DNA of 33,388 nt from Sphingobacterium alimentarium (GTDB lineage: Bacteria; Bacteroidota; Bacteroidia; Sphingobacteriales; Sphingobacteriaceae): assembly GCF_004342685.1 (NCBI RefSeq), contig NZ_SMBZ01000044.1, positions 1 to 33,388 of the forward strand, in the 5' to 3' direction. The notes under the pieces are model-generated. The model was not told the DNA's origin. It made no database searches and saw nothing but the letters and a program-made list of their open reading frames with translations. Numbering within the stretch: the stretch's first letter is position 1; every line of letters starts with the position of its first letter. Below are positions 17,241 to 25,911 of this stretch, one piece after another. The translations under genes and the position numbers were made by a program.

Positions 17241-18817
17241 AAACATTTGCTTCCTTAGTGCATGCGCTTGACAGCACGAATAAGACGAATCAAAAAATGG
17301 AAGCCATCCATCATTTCTTAGAAGTTGCTGAAGACAAGGATAAGCTGTGGTTTTTGGCTCTTTTTAGTGGTCGTCGCCCGAAAAGAGGAGTGTCTACCAC
17401 ACTTTTACGTGAGTGGGTTAAGGAAATTACCAGTATCCCGGATTGGCTTTTCCAAGAATCCTATGCTTCGGTCGGTGATCTTGGCGAAACGATTTCGTTG
17501 CTCTTGCCTCCCCCGATCGGATATATGGACTTTTCGCTCGCTGAATGGATGGACAAAATCCATAATTTGAGCAGGTATGATGAATCACAGAAGAAACAAT
17601 TTATCCTACAGGTATGGGCAAACTTGCCGCATCAGGAACGTTTTATTTTCAATAAATTATTAGGAGGTAGCTTTCGGTTGGGCGTTTCGACTAAAGGATT
17701 GATTAATGCTATATCTTCGTATTATAATTTGGAAGCTAGTGCGGTCTCGCATAGTATTATGGGGGAATGGACTGTCGAGAATTCCAGTTTTGAAGAGCTG
17801 ATTCATGGACAGTACGTGGACAGTAACCTTTCCAAACCCTATCCATTTTGTTTGGCCTATCCCATAGAAGGTGTGGAGCAAACGCTGATCGATTTGAAGG
17901 ATTGGCAAATCGAGTACAAATGGGATGGTATTCGTGGGCAAGTCATTAAACGTAATCAAGAAGTATTCATCTGGTCCCGCGGGGAAGAATTGGTTACGGA
18001 CCAATTTCCCGAAATTGTAGAAGAAATAAAAAATTGGGAGGGTGATTTTGTTTTGGATGGTGAGATTCTCGCGATAGCGGATGGTGAGATACTTAATTTC
18101 ACAGCCTTACAGAAGCGATTAAACCGCAAAGTAATTTCTAAGAAGCTATTAGAAGAAGTTCCGATAGGCTTGTATCTGTATGATATATTGGAAATTACAC
18201 ATCAAGATGTGCGTCAAGAATCGATGCAAGCCCGTAGAGCTTTATTGGAAGGATTGCTGGCGGACAAACCGCTCATAAACATAAAGATTTCGCCACTAAT
18301 ACAAGTGGATAGTTTGGAATCTTTGAAAAGCGTCCGGGAGCAAGCACGCGATATAAATAGTGAAGGGTTGATGCTTAAGCATACCAATTCTGTTTATCAT
18401 GTGGGGCGCAAAAAAGGGGATTGGTGGAAATGGAAAATAGATCCATTGACCATAGATGCGGTGCTGATTTATGCGCAAAAAGGAAGTGGACGAAGAAGCA
18501 GTCATTATACCGATTATACTTTTGCTGTACGGGATGGAGATAATTTGGTGACCATTGCCAAGGCTTACTCCGGGCTTACGGACAAGGAAATTCAGGAAGT
18601 AAGCCGCTTTGTAAATAAAAATGCGGTAGAGAAGTTTGGTCCGGTTCGTACTGTAAAACCCGAACTGGTTTTTGAAATAGCTTTTGAAGGAATAGGATGG
18701 AGCACACGGCATAAAGCAGGGGTAGCGTTACGTTTTCCACGAATTTTGCGATGGCGCAAAGATAAAACAGTAGCTGAAATAGATAATTTGGAATCGGTTA
18801 AAAAATTAATTCATTAA
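17237..18817 (+). CDS. ATP-dependent DNA ligase, repair-cluster type
   Basis: A 526-residue ligase that seals DNA nicks via an enzyme-AMP intermediate. The adenylated lysine is Lys228 in motif I, EYKWDGIRGQ. Motif III is DFVLDGEILA, motif IV SEGLMLKH and motif V WWKWKIDPLTIDAVLIYAQKG. An N-terminal helical domain (residues 1-200) and a C-terminal OB fold (RTVKPELVFEIAFEGI, then RFPRILRWRKDK) complete the usual architecture of the cluster-associated ligases. It overlaps the exonuclease gene upstream by four bases and lies 11 bases from the helicase gene. It is likely dedicated to repair rather than replication; the NAD-dependent LigA expected for that is not in the window. Confidence 0.95.
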   Translation: MKTFASLVHALDSTNKTNQKMEAIHHFLEVAEDKDKLWFLALFSGRRPKRGVSTTLLREWVKEITSIPDWLFQESYASVGDLGETISLLLPPPIGYMDFSLAEWMDKIHNLSRYDESQKKQFILQVWANLPHQERFIFNKLLGGSFRLGVSTKGLINAISSYYNLEASAVSHSIMGEWTVENSSFEELIHGQYVDSNLSKPYPFCLAYPIEGVEQTLIDLKDWQIEYKWDGIRGQVIKRNQEVFIWSRGEELVTDQFPEIVEEIKNWEGDFVLDGEILAIADGEILNFTALQKRLNRKVISKKLLEEVPIGLYLYDILEITHQDVRQESMQARRALLEGLLADKPLINIKISPLIQVDSLESLKSVREQARDINSEGLMLKHTNSVYHVGRKKGDWWKWKIDPLTIDAVLIYAQKGSGRRSSHYTDYTFAVRDGDNLVTIAKAYSGLTDKEIQEVSRFVNKNAVEKFGPVRTVKPELVFEIAFEGIGWSTRHKAGVALRFPRILRWRKDKTVAEIDNLESVKKLIH

Positions 18818-18828
18818 CTTCATTCGCA

Positions 18829-21288
18829 TTGAGCAATTTCGATCAAACATCTGGATATCAAATTGTGTCTTCTTGGTTGAAAGACCACAATCGTACGCCG
18901 TTTACTTTCCAGCGCCAAACCTGGGAAAAAATATACAATGGGTATAGCGGAATGGTAGTTGCTCCGACAGGGTTTGGAAAGACGCATTCGGTATTCATCG
19001 GGGTACTTATTGACTATATGAATCGGTCACAGTCTTATAAGAAAGGCCTAAAACTTATCTGGATCACTCCGCTTCGTTCCTTAGCCAAAGACTTGGCGCG
19101 GGCCATGCAGGAAGCCATAGACCAGATCGGGTTGGATTGGGTTGTGGAAGTACGAAATGGGGACACGGATATAAAGATCAAGCAGCGTCAAAGTAAGCAG
19201 ATGCCTGATGTGCTTTTACTCACACCCGAAAGCCTCCATTTATTAATCGCTCAAAAAGGTCGGGATAAGTTTTTTGCCCATTTAAAAGCCATAGTCATTG
19301 ATGAATGGCATGAACTATTGAGTAGTAAACGTGGGGTGATGGTGGAGTTGGCAACTGCTTTTTTACGCAGCCAAAGACCTCAATTATTGATTTGGGGTAT
19401 TACAGCGACCATTGGCAATCTGGATGAAGCCATGCAAGTGTTGATACCTTACGACGTAAAGAAAATTAAAATAGTTGCTAAGGAGAAAAAACTGATTGAA
19501 ATTATCTCGGTATTTCCTCCTGAGATCGAAATTTTACCATGGGCCGGACACTTGGGCGGTAAGCTAGGTGATCAAGTTGTGCCTATTATACTAGACAGCA
19601 AATCCACTATTGTATTTACCAATACGCGCAGTCAAAGTGAATATTGGTACCAGATATTACTAGATGTGTATCCTGATTTTGCGGGGCAGTTGGCACTTCA
19701 TCATAGTTCAATCGATATAAATATTCGTAATTGGATCGAAGAGGCTTTGAGTGAAGGAAGATTGAAAGCAGTGGTATCGACATCATCATTGGATTTGGGT
19801 GTTGATTTTAAGCCCGTGGACACAGTCGTACAGATTGGCTCGAGCAAAGGTGTAGCGCGTTTTATGCAGCGCGCGGGCAGAAGTGGGCATTCACCGTTTG
19901 AGGTATCGAAAATATATTTTGTGCCGACGCATTCGTTGGAGCTGATAGAAGTTTCTGCACTCAAAGAAGCAGTCAAAACCAATCTGATAGAAAGTCGGGA
20001 ACCCATAGTTTTGTGCTATGACGTACTGGTACAGTTCTTAGTCACAGTAGCGTTGGGAGGTGGATTTACGAAAGAAGAATTTTACTCGGTTATACAGTCT
20101 ACTTACTCCTTCCAATGGATGACGGCGGAAGATTGGGACTGGTGTATTTCTTTCATTACCGTGGGCGGCAAGATCGGCCGCAATTACGAAGAATTTCATA
20201 AGGTCGTGAAGAATGAAGAAGGGTTATATGTTGTCGAAAAAAGACGTATTGCTATGCTTCATCGGATGAATATAGGGGTGATTGTGTCCGACGCCATGCT
20301 CAAGGTTAAATTTTTGGGTGGTGGCTATATCGGTATGGTCGAAGAATATTTTATTTCCAAACTGAAGGCTGGAGACAAATTTATTCTAGCCGGACGTGTC
20401 TTGGAATTTATACGAATGAAAGAAATGACAGCTTATGTACGGGCCTCGCAAGGAAAGGCAATAACTCCGAGCTGGTTGGGGGGACGATTGCCTTTGAGTT
20501 CAAACCTGAGCGCATTATTGCGTAAAAAATTAGCAGAATCCAAAAATCCTGCCGCACGAGAGAAGGAACTTCGGTTTTTGCACCCGCTCGTGGCAAGTCA
20601 AGTTGACAAATCACATATTCCTTCGGAAGATGAGTTTTTGGTCGAGAAGATAAAAACCAAAGAAGGCTACCATTTATTTATGTATCCTTTCGAAGGTCGC
20701 TTGATTCATGAAGTAATGTCGAGTCTGATGGCCTATCGCATTAGTCAACTTTATCCCATCAGTTTTTCGATGGCCATGAACGATTATGGATTTGAATTAT
20801 TCTCCGACACTGACATTGAACTTTCCGAAGAGCAGTTGAAATACATTTTGCGAAAGGAAGATCTGATGAAAGATGTGACGGCGAGTATAAATGCCGCCGA
20901 AATGGCAAAGCGAAAATTCAGAGATATTGCGGTAATCGGAGGCTATGTCATCCAAAATCAATACGGAAAACAACAGAATAACAGGTCGCTACAAGCATCT
21001 TCAGGAATTATTTTTCAAGTTTTGGAAGAGCATGAACCCAATAATTTATTGCTTAGACAGGCCTACACGGAGGTTTTTAACCAACAGCTCGAAGAGCCAC
21101 GCTTGTTCCAAGCATTCGAACGTATTAATTCTTCAACAATCATTTATAAATTTGCAGATAGTTTTACACCATTGAGTTTTCCCATCAAAGTGGATAGCTT
21201 ACGTCAATCCTTATCGAGTGAGGATCTGTCGGCTAGAATTCAAAGGATGCAGGAGCAGAGCAAAAGATTAAATAGGAAGCGAAGATGA
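18829..21288 (+). CDS. Ligase-associated DEXH-box DNA helicase (Lhr-Core type)
   Basis: An 819-residue superfamily 2 helicase, probably a 3'-5' ssDNA translocase as shown for Lhr-Core homologues. Walker A APTGFGKT at 45-52, motif Ia TPLRSLAKDL, DEWH box at 158-161, motif III GITATIGN, motif IV IVFTNTRSQ, motif VI QRAGRSGHSP. Then come the winged-helix and Lhr-specific domains (WLGGRLPLSSNLS, LFMYPFEGRLIHEVMSSLMA). It starts with TTG (18829), 11 bases after the ligase stop; no ATG precedes the conserved SxG...WL...PFxFQ segment. The four-base overlap with the next gene supports an operon. Confidence 0.94.
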   Translation: MSNFDQTSGYQIVSSWLKDHNRTPFTFQRQTWEKIYNGYSGMVVAPTGFGKTHSVFIGVLIDYMNRSQSYKKGLKLIWITPLRSLAKDLARAMQEAIDQIGLDWVVEVRNGDTDIKIKQRQSKQMPDVLLLTPESLHLLIAQKGRDKFFAHLKAIVIDEWHELLSSKRGVMVELATAFLRSQRPQLLIWGITATIGNLDEAMQVLIPYDVKKIKIVAKEKKLIEIISVFPPEIEILPWAGHLGGKLGDQVVPIILDSKSTIVFTNTRSQSEYWYQILLDVYPDFAGQLALHHSSIDINIRNWIEEALSEGRLKAVVSTSSLDLGVDFKPVDTVVQIGSSKGVARFMQRAGRSGHSPFEVSKIYFVPTHSLELIEVSALKEAVKTNLIESREPIVLCYDVLVQFLVTVALGGGFTKEEFYSVIQSTYSFQWMTAEDWDWCISFITVGGKIGRNYEEFHKVVKNEEGLYVVEKRRIAMLHRMNIGVIVSDAMLKVKFLGGGYIGMVEEYFISKLKAGDKFILAGRVLEFIRMKEMTAYVRASQGKAITPSWLGGRLPLSSNLSALLRKKLAESKNPAAREKELRFLHPLVASQVDKSHIPSEDEFLVEKIKTKEGYHLFMYPFEGRLIHEVMSSLMAYRISQLYPISFSMAMNDYGFELFSDTDIELSEEQLKYILRKEDLMKDVTASINAAEMAKRKFRDIAVIGGYVIQNQYGKQQNNRSLQASSGIIFQVLEEHEPNNLLLRQAYTEVFNQQLEEPRLFQAFERINSSTIIYKFADSFTPLSFPIKVDSLRQSLSSEDLSARIQRMQEQSKRLNRKRR

Positions 21289-21932
21289 TCATACACGAAC
21301 AGGAAATTACCTGGGCAGCACACAAACTTACACTTACCAACCAAAAGGCCATATATTGGGAAAAACAGAAAACATTGATTTTATCTGATTTACATTTGGG
21401 TAAGGCGGCACATTTTCGTCGTCATGGAATTCCCATTCCATCACAAATTCATCATAAAGATCTGGGTATTCTGGAAAAGCTTATCCTGCACTATCAGGTA
21501 GACAAGGTTATTATTGTAGGAGATTTGATACATGCTAACCAAAATGGTGAAGTCTTGGATTTTAAGAATTTTTTACAACACTTTAAGGAAGTACAATTTC
21601 TACTCATCAAGGGTAATCATGATCGAATCGCTGAACGCAAAATTCTGGATTTGGGGATTGCGGGGATATATGATTCGTATGAGTTGGATGGTCTGTGTTT
21701 CGTCCATGAACCTCAACCCTGTGAAGGGAAATTGATTTCTGGACATATTCATCCGGGAGTGACGGTACGGCTACCGACCAACAAACATTTTCGTCTGCCT
21801 TCATTCGTGGTGTCCGAAGACATGATTATTCTTCCTGCGTTTAGTAGATTTACGGGATTGGACACCAAGAAAGTCGTTCAAAAAGCAGTTAATTACGCGG
21901 TATTAGATACAGGCATAATGGTGATAAAGTAA
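21285..21932 (+). CDS. pdeM: Ligase-associated endonuclease, metallophosphoesterase PdeM type
   Basis: A 215-residue calcineurin-like metallophosphoesterase. Binuclear-metal motifs: SDLHLGK with D35 and H37, VGDLIH with D80, GNHD at 110-113, and GHIHPG near residue 150. Members of this cluster are Mn2+-dependent DNA endo/phosphodiesterases. It is last of the repair operon and overlaps the helicase stop by four bases. It converges on a GNAT gene with 23 bases between and no visible hairpin. Confidence 0.92.
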   Translation: MIIHEQEITWAAHKLTLTNQKAIYWEKQKTLILSDLHLGKAAHFRRHGIPIPSQIHHKDLGILEKLILHYQVDKVIIVGDLIHANQNGEVLDFKNFLQHFKEVQFLLIKGNHDRIAERKILDLGIAGIYDSYELDGLCFVHEPQPCEGKLISGHIHPGVTVRLPTNKHFRLPSFVVSEDMIILPAFSRFTGLDTKKVVQKAVNYAVLDTGIMVIK

Positions 21933-21955
21933 TGTCTCGTAGTTAAATTATTCAA

Positions 21956-22513
21956 TTAAGGTTGTGGAGAGAGCGGCTTATATTCCTTCTTCAGCAGACT
22001 ATAAGTTTCCAAATCTTTATAAGATCCATCTGGAAATTGTTCGCCCGAACGTTCTACACCTTCGAAGGTAAAGGATAGGCGCTTAGGTATATTGCTACTC
22101 GAGGTATTGCCTACAGCACATTTGATCTGTATTCTATTCATACCCCATTCTTCGAATGCGAAGTGACACAACGCATTTACAGATTTGGTCATGATCCCTT
22201 TTCCTTGGTGGTGCTGCGAAATCCAATACCCGATTTCGGTTTTTTTATTATGGAAATCTGTTCGCACGAAACCAATCAGACCAATAATTTCATTTTCATA
22301 TCGGACGGTGAATACAGGTTCTTTCGTGGCTTCAGGAGCACTCTCAATGGCATGTATATAAGCAGCGATATCAGCAACTTCTTTCCTCGATTGTACAAAC
22401 GACAGCCATTTCCCCAAATAAGCGCGTAGTGTATCTAATAAACTAAATATTCTCGAGGCGTCTTCCATTTGGATAGAAGAAAGTTTAAGTACTGGGTCTA
22501 ATTGTATATTCAT
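21956..22513 (-). CDS. GNAT-family N-acetyltransferase (RimJ/RimL-like)
   Basis: A 185-residue acetyl-CoA-dependent transferase. The acetyl-CoA loop QGKGIM (Q-x-x-G-x-G/A pattern) follows EIGYWISQHHQGKGIMTKS near residue 105. NTSSSNIPKRLSFTFEGVE matches the NxxSxxvpeklGFxxEG block of ribosomal-protein-serine acetyltransferase-type enzymes. The substrate is unknown; a protein N-terminus or an amine is typical. It is transcribed alone. Confidence 0.88.
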   Translation of the reverse strand: MNIQLDPVLKLSSIQMEDASRIFSLLDTLRAYLGKWLSFVQSRKEVADIAAYIHAIESAPEATKEPVFTVRYENEIIGLIGFVRTDFHNKKTEIGYWISQHHQGKGIMTKSVNALCHFAFEEWGMNRIQIKCAVGNTSSSNIPKRLSFTFEGVERSGEQFPDGSYKDLETYSLLKKEYKPLSPQP

Positions 22514-22539
22514 AATTCTTTTGTTTATAACGGTACGCC

Positions 22540-22582
22540 GGATAGTAATGCTACGTCATGAAATCATGTTGTAAGGCTATCC
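22540..22582. repeat. Nested inverted repeats between GNAT and AraC genes
   Basis: GGATAG (22540-22545) pairs with CTATCC (22577-22582), and inside it CATGA (22557-22561) pairs with TCATG (22564-22568). This forms a two-level hairpin without a T run. It could be a small transcript structure or a regulator site; function unknown. Confidence 0.3.
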
Positions 22583-22672
22583 TAATATGTGCTTGGTGCA
22601 TCTACGAAATTTTACGTATTAACCGACAAAATCAATATATTTGATTTTCACTGTAATAAATATAATCTATTT

Positions 22673-23212
22673 ATGAATATAATTGTCTCAAATATGGTTT
22701 GTAATCGTTGTATAATGGTTATAGAACAGATTTTGGACTCACTTGATATCAAGGATTATACAGTTGTTATGGGACAGATAAAGTTGAGTGAAGATATTCC
22801 AGTGGATAAGATGAAAAACTTAACGAACAAACTCCATAAAGTGGGTTTCGAAGTATTGGAAGATAAGACAGAAAAAACTATTGCCTCGATCAAAGCCGCT
22901 GTTGTCCAATATTTGGATGAATTGGCGAACGGAGAACCTTTAAAAATGTCCAGTTATATCACGCAACATGTATATTACGACTACAGTTATTTGAGCTATA
23001 TATTTTCTAAAACAGCGAATATTACCATAGAAAAATATTTTATTGAGCTAAGAGTGGACAAAGCGAAGGAATTGCTGAAATACAGCAGTTCGGATGTAAG
23101 TTCAATTGCGCATAAGTTGGGATTTAGCAGCCCTCAGCATTTTGCTAATCAATTCAAGCAGTATGTGGGTGTGACTCCCTCGGCCTTTCGCAAATTACAT
23201 GATGTCCGTTAA
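22673..23212 (+). CDS. AraC-type regulator with N-terminal CxxC metal-binding-like domain
   Basis: 179 residues from MNIIVSNMVCNRCIMVIEQI. The longer frame from 22589 lacks the family N-terminus and is rejected. Residues 1-70 resemble a heavy-metal-associated (HMA) fold with the CxxC pair Cys10 and Cys13, then KLHKVGFEVLED. Residues ~80-179 are an AraC-type double HTH: YDYSYLSYIFSKTANITIEK, then SSIAHKLGFSSPQHFANQFK and TPSAFRK. This fusion is widespread in Bacteroidota and suggests a metal- or redox-sensing regulator, though the ligand is unproven. It converges on the next gene with a four-base overlap. Confidence 0.85.
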   Translation: MNIIVSNMVCNRCIMVIEQILDSLDIKDYTVVMGQIKLSEDIPVDKMKNLTNKLHKVGFEVLEDKTEKTIASIKAAVVQYLDELANGEPLKMSSYITQHVYYDYSYLSYIFSKTANITIEKYFIELRVDKAKELLKYSSSDVSSIAHKLGFSSPQHFANQFKQYVGVTPSAFRKLHDVR

Positions 23213-23724
23213 TTTCTTTTAATAGGATCTCGCCCGATAAATCTATTTTCTCCTTTGAGAAAACCCATTGCCAAAGCTATATTTTTGACCAATGTTTCTT
23301 TCTTCTTAGCAGTATGGAGGTAACGATTAATTTCTTTTTTTAAAGAAGGTGACTGTTGCGTATAACTGGCAAAAGCTATCGTGTCCTGCTGGAGCATTTC
23401 TTCAAATGCGGGATGTATCGGTACCGTTCTATCACGAGGATCTACTGCTATAGTTATTTCCAATAGTTCTCCAATACGTTGTGGAGATTTAGGTAGCATT
23501 GATATATTTATATACAATCTCCAGATGCCTTTGTACTTCAATAGCGTCTGCTGATATGGCTGCTGATTGATGGTTCCCACTATTGGAATCGGACCTTTGG
23601 ACCTTTTCGCATCATTACATATTGCCAATAGTATAGGAGGAGGAATTTCTACATAGGGATTTATTCCAATCAGTTGTAGTACTGCTTGAAACCTGTATTC
23701 CTTATAATCATTAACTTTTTCCAT
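23209..23724 (-). CDS. YdeI/OmdA-like protein with DUF1905-type N-terminus
   Basis: 171 residues. The N-terminal half (FQAVLQLIGINPYVEIPPPI and on through GIWRLYINISML) resembles DUF1905. The C-terminal half (HPAFEEMLQQDTIAFASYTQ, then EINRYLHTAKKKETLVKNIA) resembles the YdeI/OmdA family. Members are annotated as bacteriocin-protection or OmpD-associated proteins, but their biochemical role is poorly defined. It sits between a regulator and the radical SAM repair gene; the 143-base gap upstream holds the promoter region of the latter. Confidence 0.75.
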   Translation of the reverse strand: MEKVNDYKEYRFQAVLQLIGINPYVEIPPPILLAICNDAKRSKGPIPIVGTINQQPYQQTLLKYKGIWRLYINISMLPKSPQRIGELLEITIAVDPRDRTVPIHPAFEEMLQQDTIAFASYTQQSPSLKKEINRYLHTAKKKETLVKNIALAMGFLKGENRFIGRDPIKRN

Positions 23725-23837
23725 TAGACTTGTCGTTATTTCAATTTACGCAATTGATTCTATAATATGAAAGGCAAACTGGACGCCATAAAGATATTAT
23801 AAATAATAAAAGGAATTTTATGATTACTAATATTTTT

Positions 23838-23861
23838 AGTATTTTTGTATTGAAAAATACT
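23838..23861. promoter_or_regulatory. Promoter and operator candidate of the radical SAM repair pair
   Basis: AGTATTTTT, six bases, AAAAATACT: a perfect 9-bp inverted repeat. Its left arm overlaps TATTTTTG (23840-23847), an exact -7 box. A second small inverted pair, ACTAA and TTAGT, lies at 23826-23840. A repressor here would block transcription. The position supports the start codon at 23868 and rules out the ATG at 23820. Confidence 0.55.
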
Positions 23862-23867
23862 TTATCT

Positions 23868-25124
23868 ATGGATCGGTTGGAAGAAAAACTTAAAATTTTA
23901 GCAGATGCTGCAAAGTATGACGTGAGTTGTAGTTCGAGCGGAAGTAAACGAAAAAATGTCGGTGGGATAGGAGATGCTTCCTCATCGGGCATATGTCATA
24001 CCTACACAGAAGACGGGCGATGCGTATCACTATTAAAAATTCTTTTGACCAACCATTGTATTTATGATTGTGCTTTCTGCGTCAGTCGCAAAAGCAACGA
24101 TATACAGCGGGCGGCATTCACTGTCGAAGAGGTTGTCAAATTGACGATGAACTTTTACAGACGCAATTACATCGAAGGTTTGTTTTTGAGCTCAGGTATT
24201 TTCAAGAATGCGGATTATACCATGGAGCGGTTGCTGAAAATTGTCAAAAAGCTGCGCTTGGAGGAGCGGTATAATGGTTACATCCATCTGAAAACTATCC
24301 CTGGTGCAAGTGATGAGATGATACGAGAGGCAGGACTTTATGTCGACCGCATGAGCATCAATCTGGAAATGCCCACCGAAAAAGGTTTGCAATTGATGGC
24401 TCCCGAAAAAGACCATGAATCCGTGAAGAAACCACTTCATTTTATAAATCAACAGATTCAGGCGTTGAAGCATGAATCTAAATTAATAAAACATAAGCCG
24501 AGTTTTGTCCCTGCTGGTCAAAGTACGCAGATGGTAATCGGTGCCACACCCGAAAATGATTTTGAAATCATGTCCGTTGCGGATACTTTTTATAAAGATT
24601 ACAATCTCAAGCGGGTATACTATAGTGGCTATATCCCGATTCAGAATGATCATTCTTTGCTACCGCAAATAGGCAGTAAACCTCCTTTGGTGCGCGAGAA
24701 TCGTTTATATCAAACGGATTGGCTCTTACGATTTTATGGTTTTCAGCTAGACGAAATTCTGAATCCGACTTTTCAGCATTTGGATTTAGAAATTGATCCT
24801 AAATTAAGCTGGGCACTGCGCAATCCGCATGTATTCCCTGTAGATATTAATACTGCGGATTACAAAATGATTATCCGAATCCCGGGAGTGGGGCGCCAAT
24901 CCGCCTTGAAAATTATTCAAGCGCGTAAATTCGGACGACTACATGAGTATCAGATTAAGAAAATGGGCATAGCATTCAATCGGGCTCGCCATTTTATGCG
25001 TTGTGCAGACAGTCCTTTCCAATTAGGATACACTTCAATGGAGGCGGTTCGTGCTAAAATAGTACAGAAGAACCCTGCTAAGGCTGCCATCGTAAATTCA
25101 TCGCAACTTAATTTATTTAGCTAA
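23868..25124 (+). CDS. Putative DNA modification/repair radical SAM protein
   Basis: A 418-residue radical SAM enzyme (TIGR03916-type). The Fe-S cluster motif CIYDCAFC places Cys64, Cys68 and Cys71 in the CxxxCxxC pattern. Before it come AKYDVSCSSSGSKR and SSGICHTYTEDGRCVSLLK; after it LFLSSGIFKNADYTMERLL and SINLEMPTEKGLQLMAPEKD. The C-terminus has a helix-hairpin-helix, VDINTADYKMIIRIPGVGRQ, which suggests DNA contact. It is translationally coupled (TAATG) to the next gene. The reaction has not been defined; a DNA repair role is inferred from the family and from the partner's fusions with UdgX-type proteins. Confidence 0.9.
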   Translation: MDRLEEKLKILADAAKYDVSCSSSGSKRKNVGGIGDASSSGICHTYTEDGRCVSLLKILLTNHCIYDCAFCVSRKSNDIQRAAFTVEEVVKLTMNFYRRNYIEGLFLSSGIFKNADYTMERLLKIVKKLRLEERYNGYIHLKTIPGASDEMIREAGLYVDRMSINLEMPTEKGLQLMAPEKDHESVKKPLHFINQQIQALKHESKLIKHKPSFVPAGQSTQMVIGATPENDFEIMSVADTFYKDYNLKRVYYSGYIPIQNDHSLLPQIGSKPPLVRENRLYQTDWLLRFYGFQLDEILNPTFQHLDLEIDPKLSWALRNPHVFPVDINTADYKMIIRIPGVGRQSALKIIQARKFGRLHEYQIKKMGIAFNRARHFMRCADSPFQLGYTSMEAVRAKIVQKNPAKAAIVNSSQLNLFS

Positions 25125-25903
25125 TGCACTATATTTTCGATGGTACATATTACGGCTGGCTTACCTGTGTTTTTGAAGCTTTTGAACGCAAAGAGTTTGA
25201 GGCTAGGCCAATATCTGTGGATAGATATATTCCCGATATGTTTGCCGTAGATAGAACGATTACTACTTCGACCGACAAAGCCATGCGCGTTTCTAAAGGT
25301 TTGGCTATGCGTTTGGATAAAAAGTCAAGAATGGATTTTTACCGGGCTTTTCTTTTTGAAGATGAGGCTGTATGGCAGGCTGCATTTTATTTGTGTATTG
25401 AGATTTTTAGAGGAAATACAGCTATACTGTCCAATTATGGCAATGATGCGGTGCTTAAATTTTCAGAAGCTCTGCATAAAGTCAGTCGAGAACGTCATCG
25501 TATGAAAGCCTTTGTAAGATTTCAGCGTGCAGCAGATGGGATGTTTTTTGCTGTAGTGGAACCTGATTTTAATGTTTTGCCATTGATTATTACATTTTTT
25601 ACGAATAGATATACCGATCAACCCTGGATTATTTACGATCTGAAAAGAAAATATGGTATTTATTGGGATAAAATTCGAGTCACTGAGGTGCAGCTGAATG
25701 AAGGGGATTCTACTGCAATGATGCAATCTTCTACTGTTGTTTCGTTAGATACGCAGGAGGAATATTATACGAATTTGTGGCAGCAATATTTCAAAAGCAC
25801 GAATATAAAAGCGCGACGCAATATGAAACTTCACCTGAGGCATGTGCCCAAACGATATTGGAAATACTTACCAGAAAAGCAATTTGGAAATATAAAGTCC
25901 TAG
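25124..25903 (+). CDS. TIGR03915/DUF4130-family putative DNA metabolism protein
   Basis: A 259-residue partner of the radical SAM gene. It begins MHYIFDGTYYGWLTCVFEAF and ends LRHVPKRYWKYLPEKQFG, both typical of the family. RFQRAADGMFFAVVEPDFNV and YDLKRKYGIYWD mark the middle. In other bacteria this domain is fused to UdgX-like uracil-DNA-binding domains, so a role in handling damaged DNA is likely but unproven. The start overlaps the upstream stop by one base. It converges, eight bases apart, on a lipoprotein gene. Confidence 0.88.
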   Translation: MHYIFDGTYYGWLTCVFEAFERKEFEARPISVDRYIPDMFAVDRTITTSTDKAMRVSKGLAMRLDKKSRMDFYRAFLFEDEAVWQAAFYLCIEIFRGNTAILSNYGNDAVLKFSEALHKVSRERHRMKAFVRFQRAADGMFFAVVEPDFNVLPLIITFFTNRYTDQPWIIYDLKRKYGIYWDKIRVTEVQLNEGDSTAMMQSSTVVSLDTQEEYYTNLWQQYFKSTNIKARRNMKLHLRHVPKRYWKYLPEKQFGNIKS

Positions 25904-25911
25904 AGAAATAG

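Noticed and set aside
16629..18712. Minus-strand frames of 114-179 codons opposite the exonuclease and ligase genes
   Set aside because: They lie fully inside conserved plus-strand genes, and their composition mirrors the opposite strand.
23820..23867. Upstream ATG for the radical SAM gene
   Set aside because: It lies upstream of the -7 box at 23840-23847, and family proteins start at MDRLEEKLKILADAAKYD.
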